Shown here: one piece after another, positions 1 through 6,389 of the stretch
How the letters are laid out: every line of letters starts with the position of its first letter
How positions within the stretch are numbered: position 1 is the first letter of the stretch
DNA from: Aquimarina sp.
GTDB taxonomy: Bacteria; Bacteroidota; Bacteroidia; Flavobacteriales; Flavobacteriaceae
DNA: 8,425 nt
Assembly (NCBI GenBank): GCA_011524575.1
Contig: WTKB01000086.1
Coordinates: 17,917-26,341, forward strand
Direction of reading: 5' to 3'
Made by a program: the position numbers and the translations under genes
The notes under the pieces: model-generated
The model's database searches: none
Told to the model about the DNA's origin: nothing
What the model saw: the letters and a program-made list of their open reading frames with translations, nothing else

Positions 1-5
1 ACTTT

Positions 6-1064
6 ATGATAGATACTATTATTGTTGGTTTTGGTCTTGCTGGTTTGGCTGTTGCTCATCATTTGGAAGAAGCAGGTAAATCAGTTATTGTTTTTGATAA
101 TCCAAATACCGTAAAGGCTTCAAAAGTGGCTGCAGGCGTTTATAACCCTGTTATATTAAAACGTTTTACCATGGCTTGGAATGCCCATGAGTATATGGAT
201 TACACTTTAAATTTTTATGATAGTTTAAGTGGTAAACTCGGATTTAGAACCCATGAGTTGCTTCCTTTAATACGTAGATTTAGTAGTATTCAAGATCAAA
301 ATTTATGGTATTCTAAACTTGATGATCCTATACTTTCTGTGTATTTATGTGATGCTTTTCTTGAAAAAGAAATAAAACATATTAAGGCTGATTTTAAATA
401 TGGAGCGTTAAAAAACATTGGAAGATTGCATATACCTAAAGTTTTAAATACTTATGAATATCTTTTACAAAAAAAAGGCAACTTTCATCATCAAAGTTTT
501 GATTACTCTTCTCTAAAATGTTATGATTCTTATGTTACTTATAAGGGTTTTAAGGCGAAGAATATAGTTTTTTGTGAAGGGTATGGAGTTAAAAATAATC
601 CTTATTTTAACAATTTACCAATTGTTGGGAATAAAGGTAGTTACCTTATTTTAAAGGTGCCAGATTTAAAGCTTAAAAAAGCTATAAAAGCCAATTTTTT
701 TTTAATTCCTATTGGAGAAGATACTTATAAGTTTGGTGCTACTTACAAGCGAGAATTTACAAATGGTTCTCACTGTGAAATGACTAAACAAAAACTTCTT
801 GAAGCTTTTGAATCTTTATGTACAACAACTTATACCGTGTTAGCACAACAAACGGGAATACGTCCAACAGTTACAGATAGAAGACCGATTATAGGTGCTC
901 ATAAAACCCATAAGAATGTATATATGTTAAATGGTTTAGGGTCTAGAGGAGTAATATTTGCTCCGCAAATGGCAAAATATTTAGTAGATAGTATTTATAA
1001 TGATTGTTTAATTCCGAGTGAAGTTTCTATTTCTAGATTTTATAGTAAAGTAGAAAAGAATTGA
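6..1064 (+). CDS. FAD-dependent oxidoreductase, DAO (D-amino-acid oxidase-like) family
   Basis: A 352-residue flavoprotein predicted to oxidise an amine or amino-acid-like substrate; the substrate cannot be told from sequence. Residues 5-31 form a Rossmann strand-helix-strand with the dinucleotide motif GFGLAG (8-13) and an acidic Asp31 ending the second strand, where FAD ribose is normally bound. The segment VAAGVYNP (41-48) followed by KRF resembles stand-alone relatives of the MnmC FAD domain and glycine oxidase. The C-terminal part has the family's GIRP (284-287), DRRPIIG (291-297) and NGLGSRGVIFAP (309-320) blocks that close the FAD site. No signal peptide or membrane segment is seen, so it is probably cytosolic. 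ATG at 6 places the Rossmann motif at the expected distance from the N terminus; only five upstream bases are present, so its promoter and neighbour are outside the window. It converges on the purF-type gene across a palindrome. The family is secure, the precise function is not. Confidence 0.88.
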   Translation: MIDTIIVGFGLAGLAVAHHLEEAGKSVIVFDNPNTVKASKVAAGVYNPVILKRFTMAWNAHEYMDYTLNFYDSLSGKLGFRTHELLPLIRRFSSIQDQNLWYSKLDDPILSVYLCDAFLEKEIKHIKADFKYGALKNIGRLHIPKVLNTYEYLLQKKGNFHHQSFDYSSLKCYDSYVTYKGFKAKNIVFCEGYGVKNNPYFNNLPIVGNKGSYLILKVPDLKLKKAIKANFFLIPIGEDTYKFGATYKREFTNGSHCEMTKQKLLEAFESLCTTTYTVLAQQTGIRPTVTDRRPIIGAHKTHKNVYMLNGLGSRGVIFAPQMAKYLVDSIYNDCLIPSEVSISRFYSKVEKN

Positions 1065-1076
1065 TTTATTATAGTG

Positions 1077-1108
1077 TCATTAGAGCTTGTTTAAACAAGC
1101 TCTAATGA
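1077..1108. terminator. 32-bp perfect palindrome between convergent genes (repeat copy, likely bidirectional terminator)
   Basis: The 16-bp half-site TCATTAGAGCTTGTTT is followed directly by its exact reverse complement. In RNA it can form a 14-bp stem with a TTAA loop from either strand. It lies 12 nt after the stop of the FAD oxidoreductase and 11 nt after the stop of the purF-type gene, the position expected of a shared terminator. No strong U-tract follows on either side, so intrinsic termination is only inferred. The core is two copies of the dispersed GAGCTTGTTTAAA repeat fused head to head. Confidence 0.6.
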
Positions 1109-1119
1109 AATGGCTAATT

Positions 1120-3015
1120 TTAATAAGCTCTTTCTTTAATACCTTCATAAAAGTTAATAAAGGCTCTATTAACTACTCGATTTCCTCCATCGGTAGGGTA
1201 GTCTCCTGTAAAGTACCAATCACCTAAGTTTTCAGGGCAGGCTTTGTGTAGGTTTCCAATACTCTGAAAAATTATTTTTACCTCAGCTTTTACATCTCCC
1301 TTTAATAGTTCTGCAATCTTTTCATTGATTTGCTCGGGTGTATATCTAGAATAAATATCTTTAACGTAATTTACAACTTCACTATCCTCTAGTTCTGTTT
1401 GTGCTTTACATTTTTGATAAATGGCATCTACTATGTGATACATATTATCTTCTTTTAGGAGTTCTAATGTGGCTCTGAATGCTATTAAACCTTCTAGGTT
1501 TGCCATATCAATACCGTAGCAATCCGGATAACGTATCTGTGGTGCAGACGATACTATGATTATTTTTTTAGGATTTAGCCTATCAAGCATTTTTAAAATA
1601 CTCTTTTTAAGCGTTGTTCCTCTTACAATACTATCATCAATTACAACAAGACTATCCTTTGGTTGTACAACTCCATAGGTTACATCATAGATATGGGCTA
1701 CAAGATCATCTCTACTGCTACCTTCAGTAATAAAAGTACGTAATTTAGCATCTTTAATCGCTAATTTTTCAACGCGAATTTTAGGAGATAAAATTTCAGT
1801 TAATTCTTCTTCACTACTAGAGTCTTTTAATTGCAGTAGTGTCTTTAGTTTTTGCTGATTGAGTTCATCTTGCATTGATTCAATCATGCCGTAAAAAGAG
1901 GTTTCTGCAGTATTAGGAATAAAAGAAAAAACGGTGTTTTTCAGATCATTTCCAATAGCAGAAAGTATTGGCTTAGCCAGTGATGCACCTAGTGCTTTTC
2001 GTTCTTTATATATGGCACTGTCATTTCCTCTAGAAAAATAAATTCGCTCAAATGAACATGCTTTTCGCTCTAATGGTTCATTGATTTCCTTGATAGAAGT
2101 TTCTCCGTCTTTTTTTATTAAAATAGCATTACCTGCAGGAAGCTCTTTTACTTCAGTTACAGGAACATTAAATACGGTTTGAATTGCAGGTCGTTCCGAA
2201 GCTACTACGACTACTTCGTCATCTTTGTAATAATACGCTGGTCGGATTCCAGCAGGGTCTCTAAGTACAAAAGCATCTCCATGACCAATCATACCTGCCA
2301 TTGCATATCCTCCATCCCAGTGTTTTGAAGCTTTTTTCAGTATTTTACAAAGGTTTAATCGTTTTGCAATCTCTGGAGAAGCTTCTTTTTTAGTAAACCC
2401 CTCTTGTTTTAGTTTTTTGTAAAGTTTAGAAACTTCTCTATCTAAGAAATGTCCAATCTTTTCCATTACTGTGATGGTGTCAACATTATCTTTAGGGTGT
2501 TGACCAATCCGAATAAGATTGTTAAACAGTACATTGTTATTGGTCATATTGAAGTTTCCAGCAACAATAAGGTTGCGGTGCATCCAGTTGTTTTGTCTTA
2601 AAAAAGGATGTACACTTTCAATTCCATTTTTACCATGTGTACCATAACGAATGTGACCCAAGAAACATTCTCCAATATAGGGTACATTTTCTTTTAACCA
2701 ATTGACATCTTCAATTTTATCACTAGATTTTTGAAGTGCCTCATTAATACGGTTATTAATTTGTTTAAAAACATCTTGAATTGGAGATTGTTGATTGGAA
2801 CGCACTCTACTAATATAACGTTGACCTGGTTGCATATCAAGTTTAATACTTGCAAATCCTGCACCATCCTGACCCCTATTATGTTGTTTTTCTAGCATCA
2901 GGTACATTTTGTTTACACCATAAAAAGCAGTACCGTATTTCTTTTTGTAATACTCCAAAGGTTTTAATAGCCTTATAAAGGCAATTCCACATTCATGTTT
3001 TAATGGATCGCTCAT
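1120..3015 (-). CDS. purF: Amidophosphoribosyltransferase (PurF-type, long form)
   Basis: A 631-residue two-domain enzyme predicted to transfer glutamine-derived ammonia to PRPP, giving 5-phosphoribosylamine, the first committed step of purine synthesis. The N-terminal class II glutaminase has its nucleophile at Cys9, implying removal of an eight-residue propeptide as in Bacillus-type PurF. RGQDGAG (47-53) and GHIRYGTHG (120-128) follow. DPAGIRP (253-259) leads into the phosphoribosyltransferase part, with the C-F-E-x-x-Y-F-x-R block (320-329), RTFIT (426-430), the PRPP loop VVIDDSIVRGTT (457-468) and YPDCYGIDMA (496-505). It is about 125 residues longer than the E. coli enzyme. Oddities: the usual HNGN of the glutaminase pocket reads GNFN (153-156), and the C-terminal FTGDYPT (602-608) lacks the preceding CxxC seen in iron-sulfur PurF. 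It lies 234 bp downstream of the PfkB kinase on the same strand. A near-consensus -7 box (TATCTTTT, plus coordinates 3045 to 3038) lies 22 bp before the ATG, but no -33 box is visible. A PurF paralogue with another job cannot be excluded. Confidence 0.82.
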   Translation of the reverse strand: MSDPLKHECGIAFIRLLKPLEYYKKKYGTAFYGVNKMYLMLEKQHNRGQDGAGFASIKLDMQPGQRYISRVRSNQQSPIQDVFKQINNRINEALQKSSDKIEDVNWLKENVPYIGECFLGHIRYGTHGKNGIESVHPFLRQNNWMHRNLIVAGNFNMTNNNVLFNNLIRIGQHPKDNVDTITVMEKIGHFLDREVSKLYKKLKQEGFTKKEASPEIAKRLNLCKILKKASKHWDGGYAMAGMIGHGDAFVLRDPAGIRPAYYYKDDEVVVVASERPAIQTVFNVPVTEVKELPAGNAILIKKDGETSIKEINEPLERKACSFERIYFSRGNDSAIYKERKALGASLAKPILSAIGNDLKNTVFSFIPNTAETSFYGMIESMQDELNQQKLKTLLQLKDSSSEEELTEILSPKIRVEKLAIKDAKLRTFITEGSSRDDLVAHIYDVTYGVVQPKDSLVVIDDSIVRGTTLKKSILKMLDRLNPKKIIIVSSAPQIRYPDCYGIDMANLEGLIAFRATLELLKEDNMYHIVDAIYQKCKAQTELEDSEVVNYVKDIYSRYTPEQINEKIAELLKGDVKAEVKIIFQSIGNLHKACPENLGDWYFTGDYPTDGGNRVVNRAFINFYEGIKERAY

Positions 3016-3075
3016 AGTAGATGAATAGTTTGAAGGTAAAAGATAATTAATTGTAAATTATAATAAACTATTATA

Positions 3076-3237
3076 TAAGAGCTTGTTTAAAGGCACTACT
3101 TCTTGTAATCCAAAATTTTAAGAATTTGAATCACTTTAAAAGGACTTACCTATCTCTAGGTATGTTCATCATTTAAAAGCAACCCAAAACCTTAAATTTT
3201 TGAATTACAGTTTGTATTTAGTTTAAAAAAGTCCTTA
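3076..3237. mobile_element. MITE-like long imperfect palindrome between pfkB-type and purF-type genes
   Basis: The element proper is 3079-3234 (156 bp), flanked by TAA (3076-3078) and TTA (3235-3237). Its ends are inverted: 3079-3122 pairs without gaps with 3234-3191 at 31 of 44 positions, including TTTAAA near the ends and a 16-of-18 complementary block inside (3105-3122 with 3208-3191). The next 30 positions still match at 18, and the centre is a TACCTA / TAGGTA stem with a TCTC loop (3147-3162). It has no coding capacity. The left end starts with the window-wide repeat GAGCTTGTTTAAA, and 3079-3111 recurs inverted at 6843-6875. A non-autonomous transposon remnant is the best reading. As RNA it would be a long hairpin in a pfkB-purF readthrough transcript or the purF leader, and it starts 15 nt after the kinase stop, so it may also terminate transcription. 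Confidence 0.65.
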
Positions 3238-3249
3238 TTATTATAAAAT

Positions 3250-4173
3250 TTAGTTCAATTGAAAGCTTGTAAGTTCTTTAAAAGTTTCTAGTCTATTTTT
3301 TATTTGAGAAGCATCAATGCTTTCTAGTTTCTTAATACCAAAAGATTCTACACAAAAAGAAGCTAAGTTAGAACCATGAATAATAGCTGTTTTTAAGCCT
3401 TCAAAACTGAAATCTTCATTTTTAGTAAGATATCCGCAAAATCCACCAGCAAAGCTATCTCCAGCTCCTGTTGGGTCAAAGACCGCTTTTAGAGGTAAAG
3501 CTGGTGCAGAAAATATTTTTCCTTCACCGAAAAGTAAAGCACCATCAGCTCCTTTTTTAATAATAACATATTTTGGTCCCATTTCTTGAATGATTTCTGC
3601 AGCTTCAACAAGTGAAAATACGCCACTTAGTTGTCGTGCTTCTTCATCATTTATAGTAAGTACATCTACGTGTTTTAGGGTGTTTTTTACTGCATCCATA
3701 CATAAGTCCATCCAAAAGTTCATGGTATCCATAACCACAAGTTTTGGTGTTTTATTCATCTGTTCAAGACAAGATAATTGTAAGTCGGGATGTAAGTTTC
3801 CGAGCATTACCACTGAAGCATCTTTGTAAGATTCAGGTACTTTTGGATTGAAGTGTTCTAGTACGTTTAGTTCTGTGACTAAAGTTTCTCTAGAGTTCAT
3901 ATTATCCAGATATTTTCCGCTCCAAAAGAAGGTTTTACCATCAGGTACGATTTCAATACCACTAGTATCTATTTTTTGAGTTTCCATTTGGTTTAGATAT
4001 TCTTTTGGAAAATCATTACCAACTATAGAAACTACAGCGGATTCAATATCAAAATAAGAAGCTGCCTGAGCAATATAAGAAGCGCATCCACCAATGATTT
4101 TGTCTGCCTTACCTACAGGGGTTTCTATAGAATCAAAGGCCACAGTGCCTAAAATAAGAAGTTTTTTAGCCAT
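3250..4173 (-). CDS. PfkB/ribokinase-family sugar or nucleoside kinase
   Basis: A 307-residue cytosolic kinase predicted to transfer phosphate from ATP to a sugar or nucleoside hydroxyl. The length is typical of the ribokinase family. Near the N terminus the GGCASYIAQAASYF block (28-41) fits the first PfkB signature region (a GG followed by small residues contacting the substrate). NDEE (175-178) is the family's metal/phosphate-site motif, IIKKGADGALLF (204-215) precedes the nucleotide site, and DPTGAGDSFAGGF (233-245) is the second PfkB signature with Asp239 as catalytic base. The substrate cannot be assigned. The purF-type gene downstream on the same strand makes a ribose- or nucleoside-related substrate attractive, but that is inference. 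ATG at 4173 is favoured because the first beta-strand begins at residue 4 and a good flavobacterial promoter lies just upstream. The 234-bp gap holding a hairpin element may uncouple it from purF. Confidence 0.85.
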   Translation of the reverse strand: MAKKLLILGTVAFDSIETPVGKADKIIGGCASYIAQAASYFDIESAVVSIVGNDFPKEYLNQMETQKIDTSGIEIVPDGKTFFWSGKYLDNMNSRETLVTELNVLEHFNPKVPESYKDASVVMLGNLHPDLQLSCLEQMNKTPKLVVMDTMNFWMDLCMDAVKNTLKHVDVLTINDEEARQLSGVFSLVEAAEIIQEMGPKYVIIKKGADGALLFGEGKIFSAPALPLKAVFDPTGAGDSFAGGFCGYLTKNEDFSFEGLKTAIIHGSNLASFCVESFGIKKLESIDASQIKNRLETFKELTSFQLN

Positions 4174-4185
4174 GAAGTTTTTTCA

Positions 4186-4217
4186 CAAAGATACATTTCT
4201 TTTAAATTAAAGTTCAA
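4186..4217 (-). promoter_or_regulatory. Bacteroidetes-type promoter for the PfkB kinase
   Basis: Read on the minus strand, TTG (4217-4215) is followed by a 21-bp spacer and TATCTTTG (4193-4186). This fits the flavobacterial consensus of TTG, about 17-23 bp, then TAnnTTTG. The -7 box ends 12 bp before the ATG at 4173, so the transcript leader would be very short. Confidence 0.5.
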
Positions 4218-4235
4218 GTCTTTGTTTGACTTTAG

Positions 4236-4243
4236 TATTTTTG
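4236..4243 (+). promoter_or_regulatory. Possible -7 box for the echA-queD-lpxH operon
   Basis: TATTTTTG matches TAnnTTTG on the plus strand, 106 bp before the ATG of the enoyl-CoA hydratase-like gene. No TTG lies at the expected distance upstream; the TTTG repeats at 4221-4228 are too close. It is the only full match to the -7 consensus in this divergent gap reading toward the operon, but chance matches are common in such AT-rich DNA. Confidence 0.22.
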
Positions 4244-4281
4244 TAAATTATCAAATAGCTTTTTTGTGTTTTATTAAAATA

Positions 4282-4304
4282 TATAGTTTTATAACTATAG
4301 TTAT
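4282..4304. promoter_or_regulatory. Overlapping dyads in the operon leader region
   Basis: TATAGTT (4282-4288) is complementary to AACTATA (4293-4299) across a TTAT loop. The second arm is also part of the 14-bp perfect palindrome ATAACTATAGTTAT (4291-4304). The two structures compete for the same arm. This could be an operator or leader structure for the downstream operon, but low-complexity AT sequence makes such dyads likely by chance. Confidence 0.2.
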
Positions 4305-4349
4305 TTGTAATACAAAATATTAAGTGTTAAAATATAGATTTCATATTTA

Positions 4350-5111
4350 ATGACTACTACTTCAGAATCGTTATATACTAGAAAAGAACAACATATTGCA
4401 TGGCTTACTTTTGCACATCCTAAAGGGAATTGTTTAACAAAAAATTTATTAGCTCGATTAGCTAATAGTTTTAATGAACTCTCTAAGAATACTACTATTA
4501 AAGCTATTGTGATACAATCTGAGGGAGAAAAGGCATTTTGTTCGGGGGCATCTTTACATGAGCTTTTAGAGGTTAAAAACCTAGAAGAAGCTATTGCCTT
4601 TTTTTCAGGATTTGCCTTGTTGTTAAATGCTATGCGTAAATGTGAAAAAGTTATTATTGGTAGTGTGCAAGGTAAAAGTGTAGGCGGAGCTTTAGGGCTT
4701 ATAGCAGCTTGTGATTATGTCCTAGCTACTGAAGATGCCGCTGTAAAACTCAGTGAACTTAGCATAGGTATTGGCCCTTTTGTAATTGCTCCTGCTTTGG
4801 AACGTAAAATAGGTGTTAGTGCATTTAGTCAATTATCTTTGGATACAAAACATTGGCAAAATGCCTATTGGGCAAAAGAAAAAGGGTTATTTAATCGAGT
4901 TTTTGAAAACCAAAAAGAACTAAGTGTTGCTGTCAATCATTTTACTCAAGACATAAGTTCTTATAGTTTTGAAGCTTTATTAGCACTTAAGAAATGTTTT
5001 TGGGGAGCCGATACACAACATTGGGAGAAATTACTTTTCGAACGTGCTAAAATTACAGCATCTTTAGCCTTAAGTGATGAAACACAAGAAAAATTAAAAA
5101 GATTTAAATAA
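4350..5111 (+). CDS. Enoyl-CoA hydratase/isomerase (crotonase) family protein
   Basis: A 253-residue crotonase-fold protein expected to act on an acyl-CoA thioester in the cytosol. The two oxyanion-hole segments are present: AFCSGASLHEL (62-72), which fits the A-x-C-x-G pattern, and GKSVGGALGLIAACD (108-122). Of the two glutamates used by true enoyl-CoA hydratases, the first position (within GGxxE of the second segment) is Gly116. The second is kept as Glu136 in LSELSIGIGP. Loss of the first with retention of the second is the pattern of some isomerases and other crotonase branches, so simple hydration is doubtful. The C-terminal helices (about 200-253) are intact and the length is normal. 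It is the first gene of a tight plus-strand cluster, with only 6 bp to the queD-like gene. ATG 4350 puts the first beta-strand (residues 15-21) at the usual place. The family is secure, the reaction unknown. Confidence 0.85.
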   Translation: MTTTSESLYTRKEQHIAWLTFAHPKGNCLTKNLLARLANSFNELSKNTTIKAIVIQSEGEKAFCSGASLHELLEVKNLEEAIAFFSGFALLLNAMRKCEKVIIGSVQGKSVGGALGLIAACDYVLATEDAAVKLSELSIGIGPFVIAPALERKIGVSAFSQLSLDTKHWQNAYWAKEKGLFNRVFENQKELSVAVNHFTQDISSYSFEALLALKKCFWGADTQHWEKLLFERAKITASLALSDETQEKLKRFK

Positions 5112-5117
5112 CGAGCT

Positions 5118-5570
5118 ATGAGTTTAATTAGAATCACTAAGTGTTTTGAGTTTGAAGCAGGACACGCATTATATGGTTATGATGGAAAGTGTAAAAACAT
5201 ACATGGGCACAGTTATAAATTATGTGTAACAGTGGCAGGAAGTCCAATAGAAGACATCAATCATCCTAAAAATGGAATGGTCATTGATTTTGGTGATTTG
5301 AAAAAAATAGTTAATAAATATATTGTAGATGTGTATGATCATGCTACTATATTTAATTTAAAATCACCTCATTCTCAGATTGGACAATTATTGCAGGATC
5401 AAGGTATGAAAATTGTTTTTCATGATTTTCAACCTACTTGTGAAAATGTAATTGTATACTTTTCTAATGTATTAAAGGAACACCTGCCTGATTATGTAGA
5501 TTTAGTTACGTTAAAATTACAAGAAACTTCTGGTTCTTTTGTCGAGTGGCATGCCAGTGATAATTCTTAA
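5118..5570 (+). CDS. queD: 6-carboxytetrahydropterin synthase-like protein (QueD/PTPS family)
   Basis: A 150-residue tunnelling-fold enzyme predicted to convert 7,8-dihydroneopterin triphosphate to 6-carboxy-tetrahydropterin in queuosine/7-deazaguanine synthesis. The zinc ligands are His16 (EAGHAL), His29 and His31 (HGHSY). Cys25 in C-K-N-I-H-G-H gives the CxxxHGH arrangement typical of QueD and is the likely catalytic thiol. Asp74-His75 (VYDHATIFN) supply the acid-base pair, PTCEN (106-110) is the conserved PTxEN block, and Glu135 in LQETSGS is the expected pterin-anchoring glutamate. It is somewhat longer than E. coli QueD because of an insertion around 84-102. It starts 6 bp after the crotonase-family gene and ends 11 bp before the lpxH-like gene, so it is very likely co-transcribed. 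No other queuosine genes are in the window. A biopterin-type PTPS role is possible but less likely given the CxxxHGH motif. Confidence 0.82.
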   Translation: MSLIRITKCFEFEAGHALYGYDGKCKNIHGHSYKLCVTVAGSPIEDINHPKNGMVIDFGDLKKIVNKYIVDVYDHATIFNLKSPHSQIGQLLQDQGMKIVFHDFQPTCENVIVYFSNVLKEHLPDYVDLVTLKLQETSGSFVEWHASDNS

Positions 5571-5581
5571 GTATTTTATTT

Positions 5582-6343
5582 ATGAATATCTCTTTACCTA
5601 CTTCTAAATCTATATATTTTGTTTCGGATAGTCATTTAGGAGCACCTAATGCCATTAAAAGTCGCGAAAAAGAGTTGCGTCTAATTCATTGGCTTAATAG
5701 GGTTTCTGTAAATGCAGAAGCTATTTTTTTATTAGGTGATATTTTTGATTTTTGGTTTGAATACAAAACAGTTGTTCCTAAGGGGTTTACAAGGTTATTT
5801 GGGAAGTTAGCAGAACTTACAGACCGAGGTATTTCTATATATTTATTTGTAGGTAATCATGATTTATGGATGGATGATTATTTTGAGAAAGAATTAGGGA
5901 TTCCCGTTTTTCATAAACCTTTAGATTTACAAGTTTCAGGGCATTCTTTTTTAATTGGTCATGGAGATGGACTTGGTCCTGGAGATACGGGTTTTAAACT
6001 CATGAAAAAAGTTTTTACTAATCCTATATGTAAAACACTTTTCAGATGGCTTCACCCTGATATAGGAGTCAAATTTGCTCAATATTTATCACAGAGAAAT
6101 AAGTTGATTTCTGGGGATGATGATGTTCATTTTTTAGGTGAAGATAAAGAGTGGTTAGTGCAATATTGTAAACGTAAAACCTCTCAAAAGCACCGTGATC
6201 ATTTTATTTTTGGACACCGTCACTTACCAATGCAAGTACCTATAGGTGATAAGGGTGGTTTATATACTAATATTGGGGACTGGTGTTCCCATTTTACTTA
6301 TGGAGAGTTTGATGGAATGTCTCTGAATTTAAAACACGACTAG
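5582..6343 (+). CDS. lpxH: UDP-2,3-diacylglucosamine diphosphatase-like metallophosphoesterase
   Basis: A 253-residue calcineurin-like phosphoesterase predicted to hydrolyse UDP-2,3-diacylglucosamine to lipid X and UMP at the cytosolic face of the inner membrane, the fourth step of lipid A synthesis. All metal-site motifs are present in order: D-S-H at 16-18, GDIFD (52-56), GNHD (91-94), GHGD (126-129) and GHRH (211-214). The insertion between GHGD and GHRH (about 130-205), with hydrophobic and basic residues, corresponds to the lid region that binds acyl chains in LpxH. Length is close to that of proteobacterial LpxH. It is the last gene of the crotonase-queD-lpxH cluster, 11 bp after queD. 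Its TAG stop lies inside a small hairpin, with repeat-derived hairpins just beyond. Bacteroidetes LpxH relatives are diverged, so the substrate is inferred from motif order and length; another metallophosphoesterase is the alternative. Confidence 0.75.
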   Translation: MNISLPTSKSIYFVSDSHLGAPNAIKSREKELRLIHWLNRVSVNAEAIFLLGDIFDFWFEYKTVVPKGFTRLFGKLAELTDRGISIYLFVGNHDLWMDDYFEKELGIPVFHKPLDLQVSGHSFLIGHGDGLGPGDTGFKLMKKVFTNPICKTLFRWLHPDIGVKFAQYLSQRNKLISGDDDVHFLGEDKEWLVQYCKRKTSQKHRDHFIFGHRHLPMQVPIGDKGGLYTNIGDWCSHFTYGEFDGMSLNLKHD

Positions 6344-6356
6344 CCATGTTCGTGTT
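6333..6356 (+). terminator. Small hairpin overlapping the lpxH-like stop codon
   Basis: AACACGA (6333-6339) is exactly complementary to TCGTGTT (6350-6356), giving a 7-bp stem with a 10-nt loop that contains the TAG stop. It abuts the repeat-derived hairpin at 6355-6378, with which it shares two bases. No U-tract follows directly, so it may protect the 3' end or work with the second hairpin as a compound terminator. Confidence 0.35.
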
Positions 6357-6389
6357 AAGAGTTTAAATAAGCTCTTAAACAAGCTCTAA
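6355..6389. repeat. Tandem/inverted cluster of the GAGCTTGTTTAAA repeat between convergent genes
   Basis: Two near-identical 12-mers follow each other: TAAATAAGCTCT (6364-6375) and TAAACAAGCTCT (6376-6387), 11 of 12 identical. To their left, TTAAGAGTTT (6355-6364) pairs with AAGCTCTTAA (6369-6378) into a 10-bp stem (one G-T pair) with an AAAT loop. The whole can be read as TAA, GAG...GCTC, TAA, that is, as a deleted copy of the same element with TAA on both sides. The TAG stop of the DUF423 gene (complement of 6386-6388) is inside the repeat. The position between two convergent genes suggests a bidirectional terminator role. Confidence 0.6.

Noticed and set aside
1120..1134. GAGCTTATTAA on the minus strand at the purF-type 3' end resembles the repeat
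   Set aside because: It encodes the final residues (KERAY and stop) in frame, lacks the TTTAAA terminus and has no inverted partner; chance or coding constraint explains it.
3016..3249. Riboswitch (for example purine or PRPP) in the purF leader
   Set aside because: The structure in this gap is explained by the inverted-repeat element; no known aptamer motif was recognised.
3590..3829. 79-codon plus-strand open frame
   Set aside because: It lies wholly inside and antisense to the PfkB kinase coding region, is Ser/Thr-rich with no recognisable motif, and is best explained as a shadow of the real gene.
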